Below the pieces are notes generated by a model that was given only the letters and a program-made list of their open reading frames with translations, was not told the origin of the DNA and ran no database searches. From assembly GCA_039090855.1 (NCBI GenBank), contig CM077002.1, positions 86,556,194 through 86,620,193 on the forward strand: a stretch of DNA of 64,000 nt. Direction: 5' to 3'. This stretch comes from Macrothele yani. Lineage: Eukaryota > Arthropoda > Arachnida > Araneae > Macrothelidae. The first letter of the stretch is position 1; every line of letters begins with the position of its first letter. The translations under genes were made by a program, and so were the position numbers. Of this stretch, positions 33,235-45,036 are shown one piece after another.

Positions 33235-33480
33235 CACTGTTAAAAATTCCCGTAAAAAAGTCTTGTTGCCCGTGTATTTTTACGATCAAGGCTCGTTTCT
33301 GCAGTTTCAAGGCGATGCCCGTATTTTAACGGGCATGGATATGTAGGACAACTGTTCCAAACCGTAATTTTACGGGCGTTGCTAAGAGGCACGGGCTAGC
33401 CAATGAACGATAATGACAGAAAAGGAATGCGGCATGCGTCGCTTTCTGCTATTGGTCAGCGAGTCGTCACGTGATTTTAC
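33235..33480. repeat. Left terminal and subterminal repeats of the CMC-like element
   Basis: Includes CCCGTAAAAAAG, GCCCGTATTTTAACGGGC and CCGTAATTTTACGGGC, small palindromes of the same ACGGG core. They are probably transposase-binding subterminal sites, as in CACTA elements. Matching sequence is at 47860-48210. Confidence 0.75.
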
Positions 33481-33511
33481 GGTGCTGCTCGTTTTTTTAC
33501 CAAGACGAAGG

Positions 33512-33672
33512 GATGGACGATATTTTCAAAAGTATGATATCTTTAAATATTTCTGAGACCGATATATTGAATCGAAAATATCTGTATTTAAAGATCAATA
33601 TATCGGATTGATTTTTCGATATTTTTCAATACTTCTGATCTCAATAAGACTGATATTTCGGTTTATTCACTG
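33512..33672 (+). mobile_element. Putative hAT-like end with ATATCGATA repeats
   Basis: AGGGATGGACGATATT followed by a run of GATATNT/ATATCGA motifs. This pattern (GGGATGGGCGATATT plus ATATCGATA) is common at ends of animal hAT MITEs. A similar end in opposite orientation is at 39605-39755. Whether they belong to one element is unclear. Confidence 0.45.
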
Positions 33673-36011
33673 CATACTGCATTTGGGTTATTACTGAATC
33701 CGATCCAATGTTGTGTTAAGTATTGGCTATTGGGAACTTGGGACTAATTGGCTGTTGGCTTGTTCGCACAAATCTCAGCCAGTACTAAATTATCCTGCAG
33801 CTTGAAAATATAGCTGCAATCAAGTTTTGTTAATACCATTAAAATAGTGATATCTCAGAAAAGTAATGTATATTACTAACTTCGTACCTTTTACAAGACG
33901 GTCGCTGTACTTGGAAATAAACGTAGTGCGTTTATTTTGCCATTTCAGTCGTTTTGTTGTGTAAATAATTATTTCCGATAGCGGAATTGATATTTAACGT
34001 TTTTTTACAAGACCGACGCCATGGGTTTTACGACTTTAAAACTCGTTAAAAACTTAGTGCTTTTATTTCGCCCTTTTACGTTGTTTTGTTACGTAAATAA
34101 ATATTTTCGACAGCGGAATTAACATTTTACGTTTTTATAATTCATAAAAATTCGCTAAAAATATATCTTGTATGCTGAGCTGGAAAGCCAACATCAGGGT
34201 TGTTTACATCGTAGCCATGGTAATGTAAGGGCGTATTTATATTATATATTTTATACATTTATGTAATGTAAGGTGGCATATATTTATGCCCACTCCCCCC
34301 CCAAGTGTTTAAATGTGTTTTATTTATTGTTAAAATGTGCCTTACATTGGAAACAAAAATGCTTAATTTAATAAAAAATTCATTAATTTACGTTAACATT
34401 TTTTTATTTTTTTTTTCTATTCTCATTCTTTTATTTTGTCCTGGTGGATTTAATTTTTTTCATTTCATTGGCACGGCACGCCCTCAGAAAAAATCTATAT
34501 ATGCCCCTTGTTGCATTTCTTAATGAAGGGGCAGAGCACAGATGGGATGAAAGTGGCCAAAGGGCAGGAAGTTGTCACATAAATTTACAGAACATAAATG
34601 CGGAAACTGTTTTTTTTTACCAAAACATGTTATCATGATTCTCTGTACTTAACATTGCTACCTATGCAAGATTGTTGATACAGCGAGACAAAATTAGTCA
34701 AAAAGCAATCATAAAAGTGTTGTGCACTTTTGTGTTTATATAACATCTGCACTCCCCTTCCACTAATGGGGGGGGGCTGTGGCTGTGGATAGTATCAACT
34801 GTCACCAACGATATTTGAAGGTTTTGGTTATCATTTGAAAGTAAACAAATTAGATGTCAACTTTCCTGTTAAGCACACTCAACATCTTTTTAAAGAATAT
34901 ACATGAATAAAAAAACACACTTGAAATGGAATTTGTGGCAGAAATATTTTGCTACATAGAAGACCAGTAAACCACAGGCAATTGGGTAAATAAGTCTCAT
35001 TGATTTGATTATTCTACACATGTTAAGGTTTTTCCATTATTCGAAATGTTTATTTAAGTACAAAAGCGGAGTAAAATGCCTAAAACAAAATCACTGGGTT
35101 ACTTCTGTCTGAAACATTACCCCCTTAGCCTGTAATCACAGCATATAATTGCAATTTCTAATGCAGAATGTTCTGCAAAGTCATAATATTGTTGAGAGGT
35201 AAATGGCTAGAGCTTTTTAATGCAATTTTGAAGAAGTTTGCACACATACATGAAAATATATTATTTCAAAGTTAGTGTGCATATACACTGTAGATACATA
35301 TATAATTTTTTTTTTTTTTGTAAAAAAAAAACAAAAACAAAACAAAACTGAAAATACAACAAACCTTGTTAACAGGTTTCGGCCTAATTTGCCCAGTGTT
35401 ATCCATTTTGTCATTATGTCTATTTCTCTCATGATAATAACTGTGAACATATTTTTTTTTTTTTTTGTGAAAACTGTTATTCTTAAACGGAATGGCATTA
35501 ACAAAATTCTGTTGTCCAGAAAAGTTTTAATGTGCAGTGCTCTTCCTCATTTGATTTCTCTAGTGTTTCTTTACAGTATACAAAGTTACTTTTTTCAAAA
35601 TTCTTTTGCTGCTAAAATCTAATAAATGTGCAATGTAAAAATTGCATTTGTACTCATAAATATGGGTTCTTGGTTTGATTAAAAGGCAATACATTGTGCC
35701 AAATGTTTGACACTAGCTGTAGGAAGGGAGTTCTTAGACTACCATTAAAGATTATATGAATACCTTGCATTGCACTCATCGGTTTTACATTTGTTCAAGT
35801 TTGCAAAAATTGTATGTGATTTTATACCTGCTACAACTGATTCAGCATCAATATCAGGAAAATTCTCATACAAAAAGATTACTTCTTCCTCAGAAACTGC
35901 TAGAAAACAGTCAAATTTTCAAAATAAGAAGCACTGTTCATTAAATGTGAAAATCCTCCAAATATGTTACGTCAGTGAATAAACAAAGATGTCGCTCTTT
36001 CCAGGTTTTAG
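33673..36011. other. AT-rich interior of the CMC-like element
   Basis: No gene recognised. A roughly 80 bp near-repeat involving ATAAATATTTTCGA / ACGTAAATAA occurs around 33910-34140. A patch at 34490-34600 resembles 1195-1330. T and A homopolymers are frequent. Confidence 0.4.
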
Positions 36012-36125
36012 CAATTAAATGTCATGAAATCTATTCAGTCAAGAAATCTATTTATTAAATGTCATGAATAAAATCTATTTAGTCATGAAATGTTCATTAA
36101 ATGTCATGGAAACTATTCAGTATCT
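36012..36125. repeat. Short tandem repeat around ATTAAATGTCATGAAATCTA
   Basis: About four degenerate copies of a 25-45 bp unit. Noncoding. Confidence 0.75.
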
Positions 36126-36187
36126 AAATAATCATGGAAAATGTGCCTACCAAGTGGTAAAATACATAAAGAAGTTGTTCCTGTCTT

Positions 36188-36235
36188 GTCTTTCCTGGAA
36201 CCACTCGCCCTAAATTAGGGACATGTGTCTGCTTA
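36188..36235 (+). mobile_element. SINE fragment (body/tail region)
   Basis: TTTCCTGGAACCACTCGCCC and TAAATTAGGGAC followed by CTGCTTAT match the central body of the SINE family at 41399. The head is absent. Confidence 0.7.
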
Positions 36236-36289
36236 TGGTGAATCGAGCTTCTACACATTCGGGAACAACTTTAGATGCTCATGGAGATC

Positions 36290-36322
<33 letters not shown>
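36290..36322. repeat. (CA)n microsatellite
   Basis: Sixteen CA units. Confidence 0.97.
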
Positions 36323-36323
<1 letters not shown>

Positions 36324-36889
36324 ACTTCACGCATTTTTTTCCAGTTCTCAGTCCATTTCTTTGGATTTCTCATCTCCATTAAAAACTTGTACACAATAAA
36401 TATCTGAAGTATTCTTTATCAAGTCTAAAACGCCTGAGGAGCTATCTTCGATATCATATCATTTTTTTTTTTTTTTTACATTTTAAATGCGCATTGGTGG
36501 AGTCTATCCTTAAAATTAAGGAAGTCAGCAGATTTAAAATTTTTTTTTACAGTTTTGAACTCAAATGGGATATAACATTTAATGTTTCACTTATTAACAC
36601 CAAAACAACACAAAAATAAGTACTGATTTCTCACCTCTAGTTATATTCAACTTGCTGTAGATGAGGGATTTTCTCTTTACATGCATATATATCACTAAGC
36701 TGTTCTCTAAGATCATAGGTTAGTTTCTTGATGAGAGCTTATCTGCTGGATTAAAGTTTAAAACTGATGGCAATACATTTTATTTACTCTTGATGTATCA
36801 AACATCTGCATTTACAGTGATCTCAGCTCACAACTTGAGCTTCACTGACATCCATCACACACAAGACCATTTGTACTTCACATTTATTC

Positions 36890-37640
36890 TCTTTTTCTCA
36901 TGCAGGAATTCCTGAATCTGGTCCTCCCTTGATCTTCTACATTTTCTTCCTGTCACTTGTGCAGAATAAATTCTCCTAGTAATCATCTCACCACTCATTC
37001 TCCAAACCACCAAAGAATATTTGTCCCCACCTTACAAACAATATTTTGCTTCACACTACTCATCTACAAAACATCTTCATTCCTCACATGATCAAAACAT
37101 ATCTTGCCCCCACCCCCATAAGTAACACATCTCTACAGCTCACAAATCACTCCTATGTTTCATCTGCAGTACTCCACCTTCACTGCTGCACATCAGAGTA
37201 GGAACAATTACTGTACTTTTTCACACACAACTATTAGGGACTTTTTTGAGAACCTATCATTCATCATTTATTCAAAATCCTCCTGAAGCAGCTGTGACTT
37301 TCAAAGATGAATTTACTAGCCTACTAATTTCACCACCTAATTTGTTTCCTCTGTCAAACATGCTTCCTAAATATGTAAATTGATTTACCTGGTCAATCTC
37401 TTTGCCATTTAGACTGATCTGTTTGATTTAATACTAACAATTCATCTGTCAAAAACATAACTTTGGGTTTTTCCTTTCATATACTAAGTTTGAAATTCAT
37501 ACAAACTTCATACATGTGGGACAACATACGCTGCAACTCACTTTTGCTCTCTGCCAACAGGATTGTTTCATCAGCATGAGCAAACATAATTGAGTAACTA
37601 CTCTCCACAGATAGCATTTACATAGTCTAATGACGACTCA
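36890..37640 (-). pseudogene. Fossil LINE reverse transcriptase, C-terminal half
   Basis: On the minus strand, broken frames give FAHADETILLAESKSELQRM (family pattern FADDTxLLAESxxELQxM), SHMYEVCMNFKLSI, a KTKVM-like stretch and, further on, QVNQFTYLGSMFDRGNK-like sequence with several stops. This order is the palm-to-thumb region of a non-LTR reverse transcriptase, from a lineage different from the RTE-like copies at 28-31 kb. The catalytic FADD has decayed to HADE. It is the oldest recognisable coding remnant in the CMC-like element. Confidence 0.75.
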
Positions 37641-38784
37641 ACCATATGTGTCTCTTAAGACATAAAAATATTCTTTACCTTAAAAAATTGTTTTGGTAAT
37701 AAGTAATAACTAATTATAATACACAAGCTTGGCAGTGAATGTGGGGAATAAATATCCTACCAGTTTTCTCAGATAATTTCTTAGAAACATCAGCTGAAAT
37801 TTTTTTTCAAGAGCTGCTTTCTCCTGCTAAAAGGGAGCAATTTTATTTGTCCTTTATTATTACATTTTATAGCTTAAAACTATCTTTATGCAAGATTGCA
37901 GCTCTCAAGCTGTATTTTTAGTGATATGAAAAACACATAAAATATTGTTTTTCAGATCCTAAAATAAAAAAAAATATATAGCAGAAAGTTTTGATGCAAA
38001 AATAAATAAAAAAATCATGCAACAGAAGTGAGCTTGTAATCTGCAGAAATGCTGAATATACTTTCCAAAACCCAAAAGGTGATTTTCTTTGTTTCATGTG
38101 TGGGCATTGCTCGACGAGCAGGGATATGGTTTCTGCTAAGAAGTTTCCAAAAATCCCAGTTGCAAAGGAATGTTTTCATGAGTTTTTCATCAATGTGAGA
38201 TTACGAGAAATATGTATTTCCAACATTTCGAGAAAAGGTAAGTTGAAGCTTCAGTATGGCATAAATGACAAAAAAACAAAAGTACTTATTAATCCCAACA
38301 GACTGGAATCTTAACCATCAATTAACGTGGGAATAACTGAATTATAGAAAGAATAACTATTTTTGTTGGGATGCAAATGTCAAAGTTAACATTATATTAG
38401 CTTGCAAGGAAATGTTATGGAAAAAAATCTTTAAAAAAACTTTGTTATTGTAATTTTTAGAGCATTTTGTATACATTTATATTTTTCAGAAGGTGTGAAC
38501 AATGTTTGCTATTTTTTTTATCGTTTAAGACAGAACACAATGTTAATGGAGTATACAGATATAATTACTTCTATGGTGTAAGCAAAAATAGTTCCCATGG
38601 CATAAGCAAAAAAATTAAAGTGCTTATAATATGTTTACAAGTGACATTTTTGTTAAAAACAGTAATTAGAGTACGAATAATTTGTGATGGCCTTTTCATA
38701 GAAAGCAATTATTTTTCCAGAAAGATATTTAAAAAAATGCTAACGATTATTAGTCCTCCATTAAAATATGATTATAAAAATAAA
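37641..38784. other. AT-rich sequence
   Basis: No supportable gene. A 72-codon frame at 38096-38314 starts MCGHCSTSRDMVSAKKFPKI and is less AT-biased than its surroundings, but I recognise no family. Confidence 0.35.
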
Positions 38785-38936
38785 AACATAAAAAATATCG
38801 TAATCCAAATTAATCAAGTATATATATTTACTAATTAATTAATGAAAGCCATACTAATTAATGTATGAAAAACATAAAAAAAATATCATAATCCAAATTC
38901 ATCAAGTATATATTTACTAATTAATGTATGAAAGCC
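38785..38936. repeat. Two-copy tandem repeat, about 75-80 bp
   Basis: The block with AAAACATAAAAAATATCGTA, CAAGTATATAT and TTACTAATTAAT...GAAAGCC occurs twice in succession with small differences. Confidence 0.8.
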
Positions 38937-39604
38937 TGTCTCTCCTAGATAACAAAAAAACGAATGGACAATCAGAGGAAATAACATGCTGTAAGTGTGG
39001 GAAAATCAGCAGATCAAGACGAAAGTTGTTATGCTCATATTTTTACCAGATTATATAATTACTTCAGGAAGTTTCACTATGTATTAACAAGATAATTGTC
39101 AAAGGATGATAAAAAAATTACGTCTGATATATACATAGCCTGAATTACAACAAACTTTATACTACATAACTTGTAAGACATCAAGAAAACTCTCGAAAAG
39201 CTGTTTTGCATTTCCTTACCCAGCTGTTAAGATCTACATACTTTATCACTAAAAAAAAAACAAAAAAAATGCTTCACTTCAAATTGTGTGTCATTGGTAT
39301 GTATTTAATTTTGGTCAAAGTGCCAGTTTACTTCAAACATAATACTCATAGGCAAAAGAACAATCTGCTATCAACCGTTCGTTAAATTTGTTTTCTGGGT
39401 GCCTACTGTCAACTAATAGTTAAAATTTTCAACCATCGAGGTTTTCAACACAGCAGATATTTTTCCTTGTAAAGTTCTAGAAATCGGAAGGTGACATAAT
39501 ATCATGTGAATCTCGATAATGAGATCGCAGTTTGATAGTCCTCAAGCAACATAATTTTCGTGACATGCCAGAGGAAAGAACACAGATTTCATTCCACAAA
39601 TTAA
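38937..39604. other. AT-rich sequence
   Basis: Nothing recognised. Confidence 0.35.
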
Positions 39605-39755
39605 ATCACATCAGCCATGGGCTGATATATTGAATATCGCACCGATATAGTGATTTTCTGATATATCGTAACTTGGATATCAATACTATATATCGAAATA
39701 TCGGACAAAAATATCGATATTTCGAGATATTGATAAATATCGCCCATCCCTAACT
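39605..39755 (-). mobile_element. Putative hAT-like end with ATATCGATA repeats
   Basis: A dense series of ATATCG/CGATAT motifs ends in GATATTGATAAATATCGCCC followed by ATCCCTA, the reverse complement of the GGGATGGGCGATATT terminus. Compare 33512-33672. No 8-bp target duplication could be established. Confidence 0.5.
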
Positions 39756-40429
39756 GACGAACACGAAGCCACGAACATGTGCAGGAAAGACGCCATGAAA
39801 ACATGTGAGTAGACATTTTTTAAAATTAAGTTTATTATGATATGTAAAAGTAACGAAATCAATTACACACATTTTTGTTTGATATTAAGCTCACGAACTG
39901 TGTACGTATATATATATATATATATATATATATCTCAAACGAACTTGGAATTTCGTTATGGTTGAAAATCATTTCTAATTATTATGTCACTCTCACAGCT
40001 TGAGTTCTCTTTAATCTTCTTCTCTCTGTTTAATAGTAACAGATGAAGAGCATGGGTCGGGCCAGGAAGGTTAATGGATGCAAGCGAAATTGTTAACCAG
40101 TGCTAGGTCATACAACTCTACGGAGGACATGACATATATATATTTTTTAAACTATTTTAGGTGGGAACGTTACTTGCATCTATGGCCTTGCAGAAACCCA
40201 TTTCCAACTAGGTCTTTGTGGAAGTGAGAAAATGCAGAGTTTTTGCTGGTCCTTGATAAAGCCAAGGCTCAGTATTCTCGACACCTTCTACATTCAGTTG
40301 TTTTATTTTATTTTTTTATCTTTTCTCCTTTTACTCACACAGGTAGATACATAACCTTTTCTATGTTGTACTAGGTGTGAGTCAAAATTATATTTGTATT
40401 TTTTTGCTTAGGTATCTTCTTTATAGAAC

Positions 40430-40469
<40 letters not shown>

Positions 40470-41398
40470 AAAAGTTTCACCACCAAACGAGGGTGGCTGA
40501 AGCATTGTCACACAGGAAAATCTATGTAGTAGCTAAGATTTCATTTGACTGGGGTAGGGGCATAACTCTCACATCCATATATGTTTTACCATCAATATGA
40601 TACAGTGCTTTACTTTCTGTGCAAGTCTTTATCGCCAGGTATATACCTAGCGTTGACTAGGATGTCGAATAAATTCGATCTGTACATGCTGATTTGGGAA
40701 TTACGTAGGGCAGCATTCTTCGTATGTTTGTAGTCTGAAATGAATTCCATTTTGCAATATAACACGCATAAATATTGTCTTATCGTTTTGTGCTTTTTTT
40801 TTTTTTTACGGCATAGTGTTCAACTCCTGAATTTAGACAGAATTATTTCTAAAGCACAAACTGGCTGAACAATACTTTGGGTTTTTTTTAAAGACTCCTT
40901 TTCATTTGCTCATGTACTTAAGAACTTGTGAAGTATTATATTTGCACTAATGAATACAAAGATTAGCTATGGAGTACAGATATGTACAGGCATATTCTTT
41001 AATGAAAAGTTTATTCCAGTGTGTTTATGTGGGTATAAAATATATAAAAAATACAAATACACAGGTATATTTGCTAAAATTACATACACTGATGTCACAG
41101 AAATTGCACAAATGGCTAAAAAAAAATCAAATAAAACTGGTCAAGTCATTTGTTTAGTATCAGTAAGATGTATGAGCTCATTTACTCTTGCAAAGTTCAT
41201 CAATATTTTGAGTTTTCTTGCTTATGTACAAACAAGTTATCTTCAACATCCAGCTTATTTCAATATTTAGTTTTTATGGTGGTTAAGGATAAAACACTAG
41301 TTTCACATAAATATGTAGTTGTAAAAGGCAACAAATACTTAAGGCAGTGCTCGACAATGTTGGAAATTCTTTTTCCATTGGAATCCAAAAACTAGTCG
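39756..41398. other. AT-rich sequence with two (TA)n microsatellites
   Basis: (TA)n runs at 39906-39933 and 40430-40463. Open frames near 40950-41395 are short and AT-driven. No domain seen. Confidence 0.5.
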
Positions 41399-41625
41399 CC
41401 GCCCCGGTGGCGCAGTGGTCTAAGGCGCTGGCCTCTGATCATTCGTTCGTAAGGGGTCCAGGTTCGAATCCCGGTCCGACATGGATGTTGTGTTTGTCTT
41501 ACGGCACTGGCTCTCTCCCTTCCCTGGAACCAGTGACCCTAAATTAGGGACGGGCGACTGCTTATAGCCCATTGAGTTGCTCACGGTGGTCGTTAAACCT
41601 CCAATAAAAAAAAAAAACAAAAAAA
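41399..41625 (+). mobile_element. tRNA-derived SINE, best-preserved copy
   Basis: Head GCCCCGGTGGCGCAGTGGTC with A box, B box GGTTCGAATCCC at about 41462, body with GGAACCAGTGACCCTAAA, end GGTCGTTAAACCTCCAATAA and an A-rich tail. The tRNA-like head has the long insert expected of a type II (leucine or serine) tRNA ancestor. This copy and the one at 487-705 are the closest pair. Confidence 0.93.
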
Positions 41626-42144
41626 AACGTCGGTGATTTCAAAGAACAAATGCTTTTCAAACCAACCAGAGTTAAAAGATGTCTCATAAGAGTTTTTTAT
41701 TTGGCAATAGAAGATTACACATTTCTGCATTGTATGTGAATGAGTAACTAGTTCATTCAGTGGGAATGGGAAATACTGCCTTGTAAATGTTTGGAGAGTG
41801 CAGAGATGGACGATTATTAGCTGTTTAACATCAAGTTTCCAATTGTTTGCTCATTTTCTGATGATAATGAATTCAGTTATGAAAATTGGTCAGAGCTGTT
41901 CCCTGTAATTTGGTTTTCTCATAAAGTTTTTTGGTCATTGCTTGTGTTTTGTTTTTTCAACATTGAACAGATTGTTTTCACCCTGTAATGAGAAGTTCCA
42001 CTAGTTCATTTTTCAGAAATTTCAGCTAAATATGCTAAACTTCACCACACATCCTACCAGCACTAGCCATAAATTCAGATTAATTTTGTTTTGAAAATTG
42101 GTTCACTATGTGACTCGGTATGGTTGCTAACAAATCCGCATATG

Positions 42145-42195
42145 CCCCCTCCCCCTATTATTTTAGTGAAACCCACTTTGAGAACTATTGGTCTA
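42145..42195. mobile_element. Possible hAT terminus
   Basis: GAAACCCACTTTGAGAACTATTGG resembles the 3' terminal repeat of ZBED-type hAT elements (the inverse of CAGTGGTTCTCAAA), with a preceding CCCCCTCCCCC tract as often seen. The partner end is not identified. Confidence 0.4.
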
Positions 42196-42302
42196 GAGGA
42201 TGTTCAAGCCGTTCTGGTATCAGAGTTGGTTGTACATCAAGGTTTTTGGCTAGCAGTCACAATTTAACATATGGTTTGAGTCCCATATGAGGCATTAGTT
42301 TT

Positions 42303-42515
42303 GCCACCCTGGTGGTGCAGTGGTCTAAGCACCATCTTATGATTGTCTGTCCAAGTGGGTCCGGGTTTGAATCCCGGTATGGCATGGATGTTGTGTTTGT
42401 CTTACAGCACTGGCGTTTTCTCTTCCCTGGAACCAGTGACTCTTAAATTAGGGACGGGGACTGCTTATATCCCATTTAGTTCCTCACATTAGCCGTTAAA
42501 ACCTTTAAAAAAGAA
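42303..42515 (+). mobile_element. tRNA-derived SINE, older copy
   Basis: Same family as 41399, more diverged: TGGTGGTGCAGTGGTCTAAG, B box GGTTTGAATCCC, CTTACAGCACTGGCG, GGAACCAGTGACTC. The tail is short and mixed. A further fragment with CCTTCCCTAGAACCAGTGGC is at about 42555-42600. Confidence 0.88.
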
Positions 42516-42600
42516 ACCTGTTTTTTACATAACATAACAGCTTTGGCTTTCTCCTTCCCTAGAACCAGTGGCCTCAATTTATAGGCGGGAAAAAAGTTTC

Positions 42601-43876
42601 ATGTGATGAAATGTCACATTTTCGTTCAGGAAACACATTTGTGATTCTCCCTGACTGCTACATGGTTTTGATTGCTTTTAGGAATACCATTTCACTCACA
42701 TTCCTTAATATATAATTATCAATCATTTTGTGACTATGGTATATTCAGTTAACTCATAGGCATCCCTAGCTTAGTTTTCAGCAGGAAGAAGCAAACAATG
42801 GAAATCTGCATATATACAAACCCCATATGCCTCTCATTGAAAACAGCTTTTTTACCACTCAACACATAAATTACATAAATTTAATTGGAAACCAGAAGAG
42901 CTAAAAAATATATATTTTTTAATTATATCTATAATGACCTCATCATCACATGTATACAGTAATATTTCACATATATGTCAGCGCAAACCAAAGCACGCAT
43001 AAATAAGAGCGCAGCATAAGTAAAAGTTAGTGTAATTCCTGCCAAAATTAAGTTTAAAAAGTAATTAACATGAGAATAACATGCAAAATAAGAAAAATAT
43101 CAATGATTGAATTTACTTAGTTAAATTTAACACTTTAAAGCTTAGATTACTCAAAAATGTAAATTACTTGATCTCAAAATTTTAATTACATACCTTTTTT
43201 ATATTTATGGCTTTTTAAAGTTATGTAAAATTGAAGACTGTTTCTGCTGTTGCCTCTCATTGAAAACAGCTTTTTCAAGTTTGTTTAAACAGGAATGTGT
43301 GGCAATTAGATGTATCGGTGAGTTGTATGTAGTGACAGTGTTTCCAAAGCTTCTACACTGCTTTCGTGACAGTCTGGGGATCTTTTGTTAATTCTTTGTT
43401 ATGTCTCTTCATCATCATCCTGAATTTCATTGGCTATTTCTTGAATATCCCTCAATTCCCCAATAATGCATTTTCATTGATTTCTACAAACTCTTTAAAA
43501 CTACTGAATCCACCTGAAATGGCACTCCAATCTTCATCATTGGCAGATTATTCGGTAAATGTGTAGATTAGCGTCCTAAATTATTTTGTCGGAAACTTGT
43601 AATATTGACTTGCGAGTGCGACGCTGTGGTAGGCCTAACACATCACTACGGCAACGATGTGAAGATTTGCTTTGTTGAAAGGAAGATTCGCTTCGCCGTG
43701 CAATTCACGTGCGGATGACTACAAGTCCAAGCAAGTACCTTCTTGCCAGGAGAGCGAACCATTTTATACTCATATGCTACACAATATAGTTTGTTCATGT
43801 TTTGTAATTGTTTTTAAAGCAGACGTGAAATTTTTCATTCTTTCGCATATGATTCCCTGATCCGAAATAGAAAGTT
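42601..43876. other. AT-rich sequence with a stray terminal repeat at 43552
   Basis: No gene. GGTAAATGTGTAGATTAGCG at about 43552 is a near-copy of the terminus of the element starting at 43880, suggesting an older or nested copy of that family. Confidence 0.45.
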
Positions 43877-45036
43877 TGGTAAATGTGTACTTTAGCGTCT
43901 AAATTATTTCGTCGGAAAAATGTAACTGTGTGGGAAAAGTGTGACATACAATATTTTAAGCATGCAAAATAATGCGAAAAGGTGCAAAAATATAGTATTT
44001 TTAGATAAAAGGAAATAAGTTTTCCAAAGTATTTACCTGAGAGTGCGATGGTTTGGAAGAGTACGTGCGGTATAGGCATAGGACGAGAGAGCGGCAACGG
44101 CATCAAGGTGGAGTCCGGTGAATGGAAGCTTCGTTGAGAAGGGCAAGTAACGGGCGGAAGAATTAAGAAGGAAGCGGTTTAGCAGTACGTAGTCATCGAA
44201 AAGTCTTGTAGGCATATGCAGGAAGAAAGAGGTTGAATTTGTGCAGCATTGTAAGTTTTTGTTTTTTTAAGGGTAATTTTGAGAAAGCGGAAGTACAAAA
44301 TCGTCAGTCATTTCGGATTTCGTCAGGGCTTAAAATTTCATTATCCGCCACAATACAAGAAGCTGTCTCCCTGCCATAGTGCGATATATGAATTGAAGAA
44401 AATTGCTTATTTTGAAAAATATCCATGTCACGAGGAAAAAAATGTGAGCTACGATGTACTGAATAACAGCAGAACTGCAAATGAAGTGCTTGAAGAAATC
44501 ACCTACCTGTGCACATCTTCCAAACCAAAACTAAAACTTTGGGTTCAACCGGAACCAAAACGTCTTCCTCAAAACTTCTGTCGTACATAAATTATTTTAC
44601 ATTCCTTAATTTCTTTCCATTCGGAGACACTGTGAAACCACTAATAACGACATTCTGCACATATCTTTCTCAAAAATGAATAAAACAGGTTTGAACTACT
44701 TCTGCGCACAATTACACGATACTCTTCCGAAAAATATACCCTACTGCTGTCGTATTCTTCCACGCATTTGCTACCAACTCGTACTTCGCTCCGTCGCACA
44801 GCACCTTCACGTGGTGGCCGTTAGCATCGCTTCAGCCTCCCGCACCACCTGCTACAAACCATTGTACTCGCAGGTTAATACTTCAGAAAAATTATTTCCT
44901 TTTTATTTAAAAATATAATTTTTCACCTTTCCCTATTATTTTGCATGCTTAAAAAAATGTGTGCATCGAACTTTTCACCCACAGTTAAATTTTTTTCAAA
45001 GAAATAGTTTAGGACGCTGAAGTACACATTTACCGA
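43877..45036. mobile_element. 1.16 kb transposon with about 200 bp terminal inverted repeats, family unknown
   Basis: The left end GGTAAATGTGTACTTTAGCG from about 43880 and the right end GACGCTGAAGTACACATTTA ending about 45035 are inverted copies. The similarity continues inward through AAGCATGCAAAATAAT, a TTTTTAGATAAAAGGAAATA block and ACCTGAGAGTGCGATGGTTT, about 200 bases. The interior has an unbroken 103-codon frame at 44279-44590 (start codon by NCBI alternative rules is unclear; it reads RKRKYKIVSHFGFRQG ... LKLWVQPEPKRLPQ) that I do not recognise. GAAAGT flanks both ends approximately. Superfamily undetermined. Confidence 0.65.

Noticed and set aside
33512..39755. A single 6.2 kb hAT element between the two ATATCGATA-rich ends
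   Set aside because: The ends look alike and inverted, but no matching 8-bp target duplication could be read and no hAT transposase is visible between them. Left as two separate possible ends.
41399..41480. tRNA gene suggested by A and B boxes
   Set aside because: Part of a dispersed SINE with a common body and A-rich tail, present at least four times in the window.
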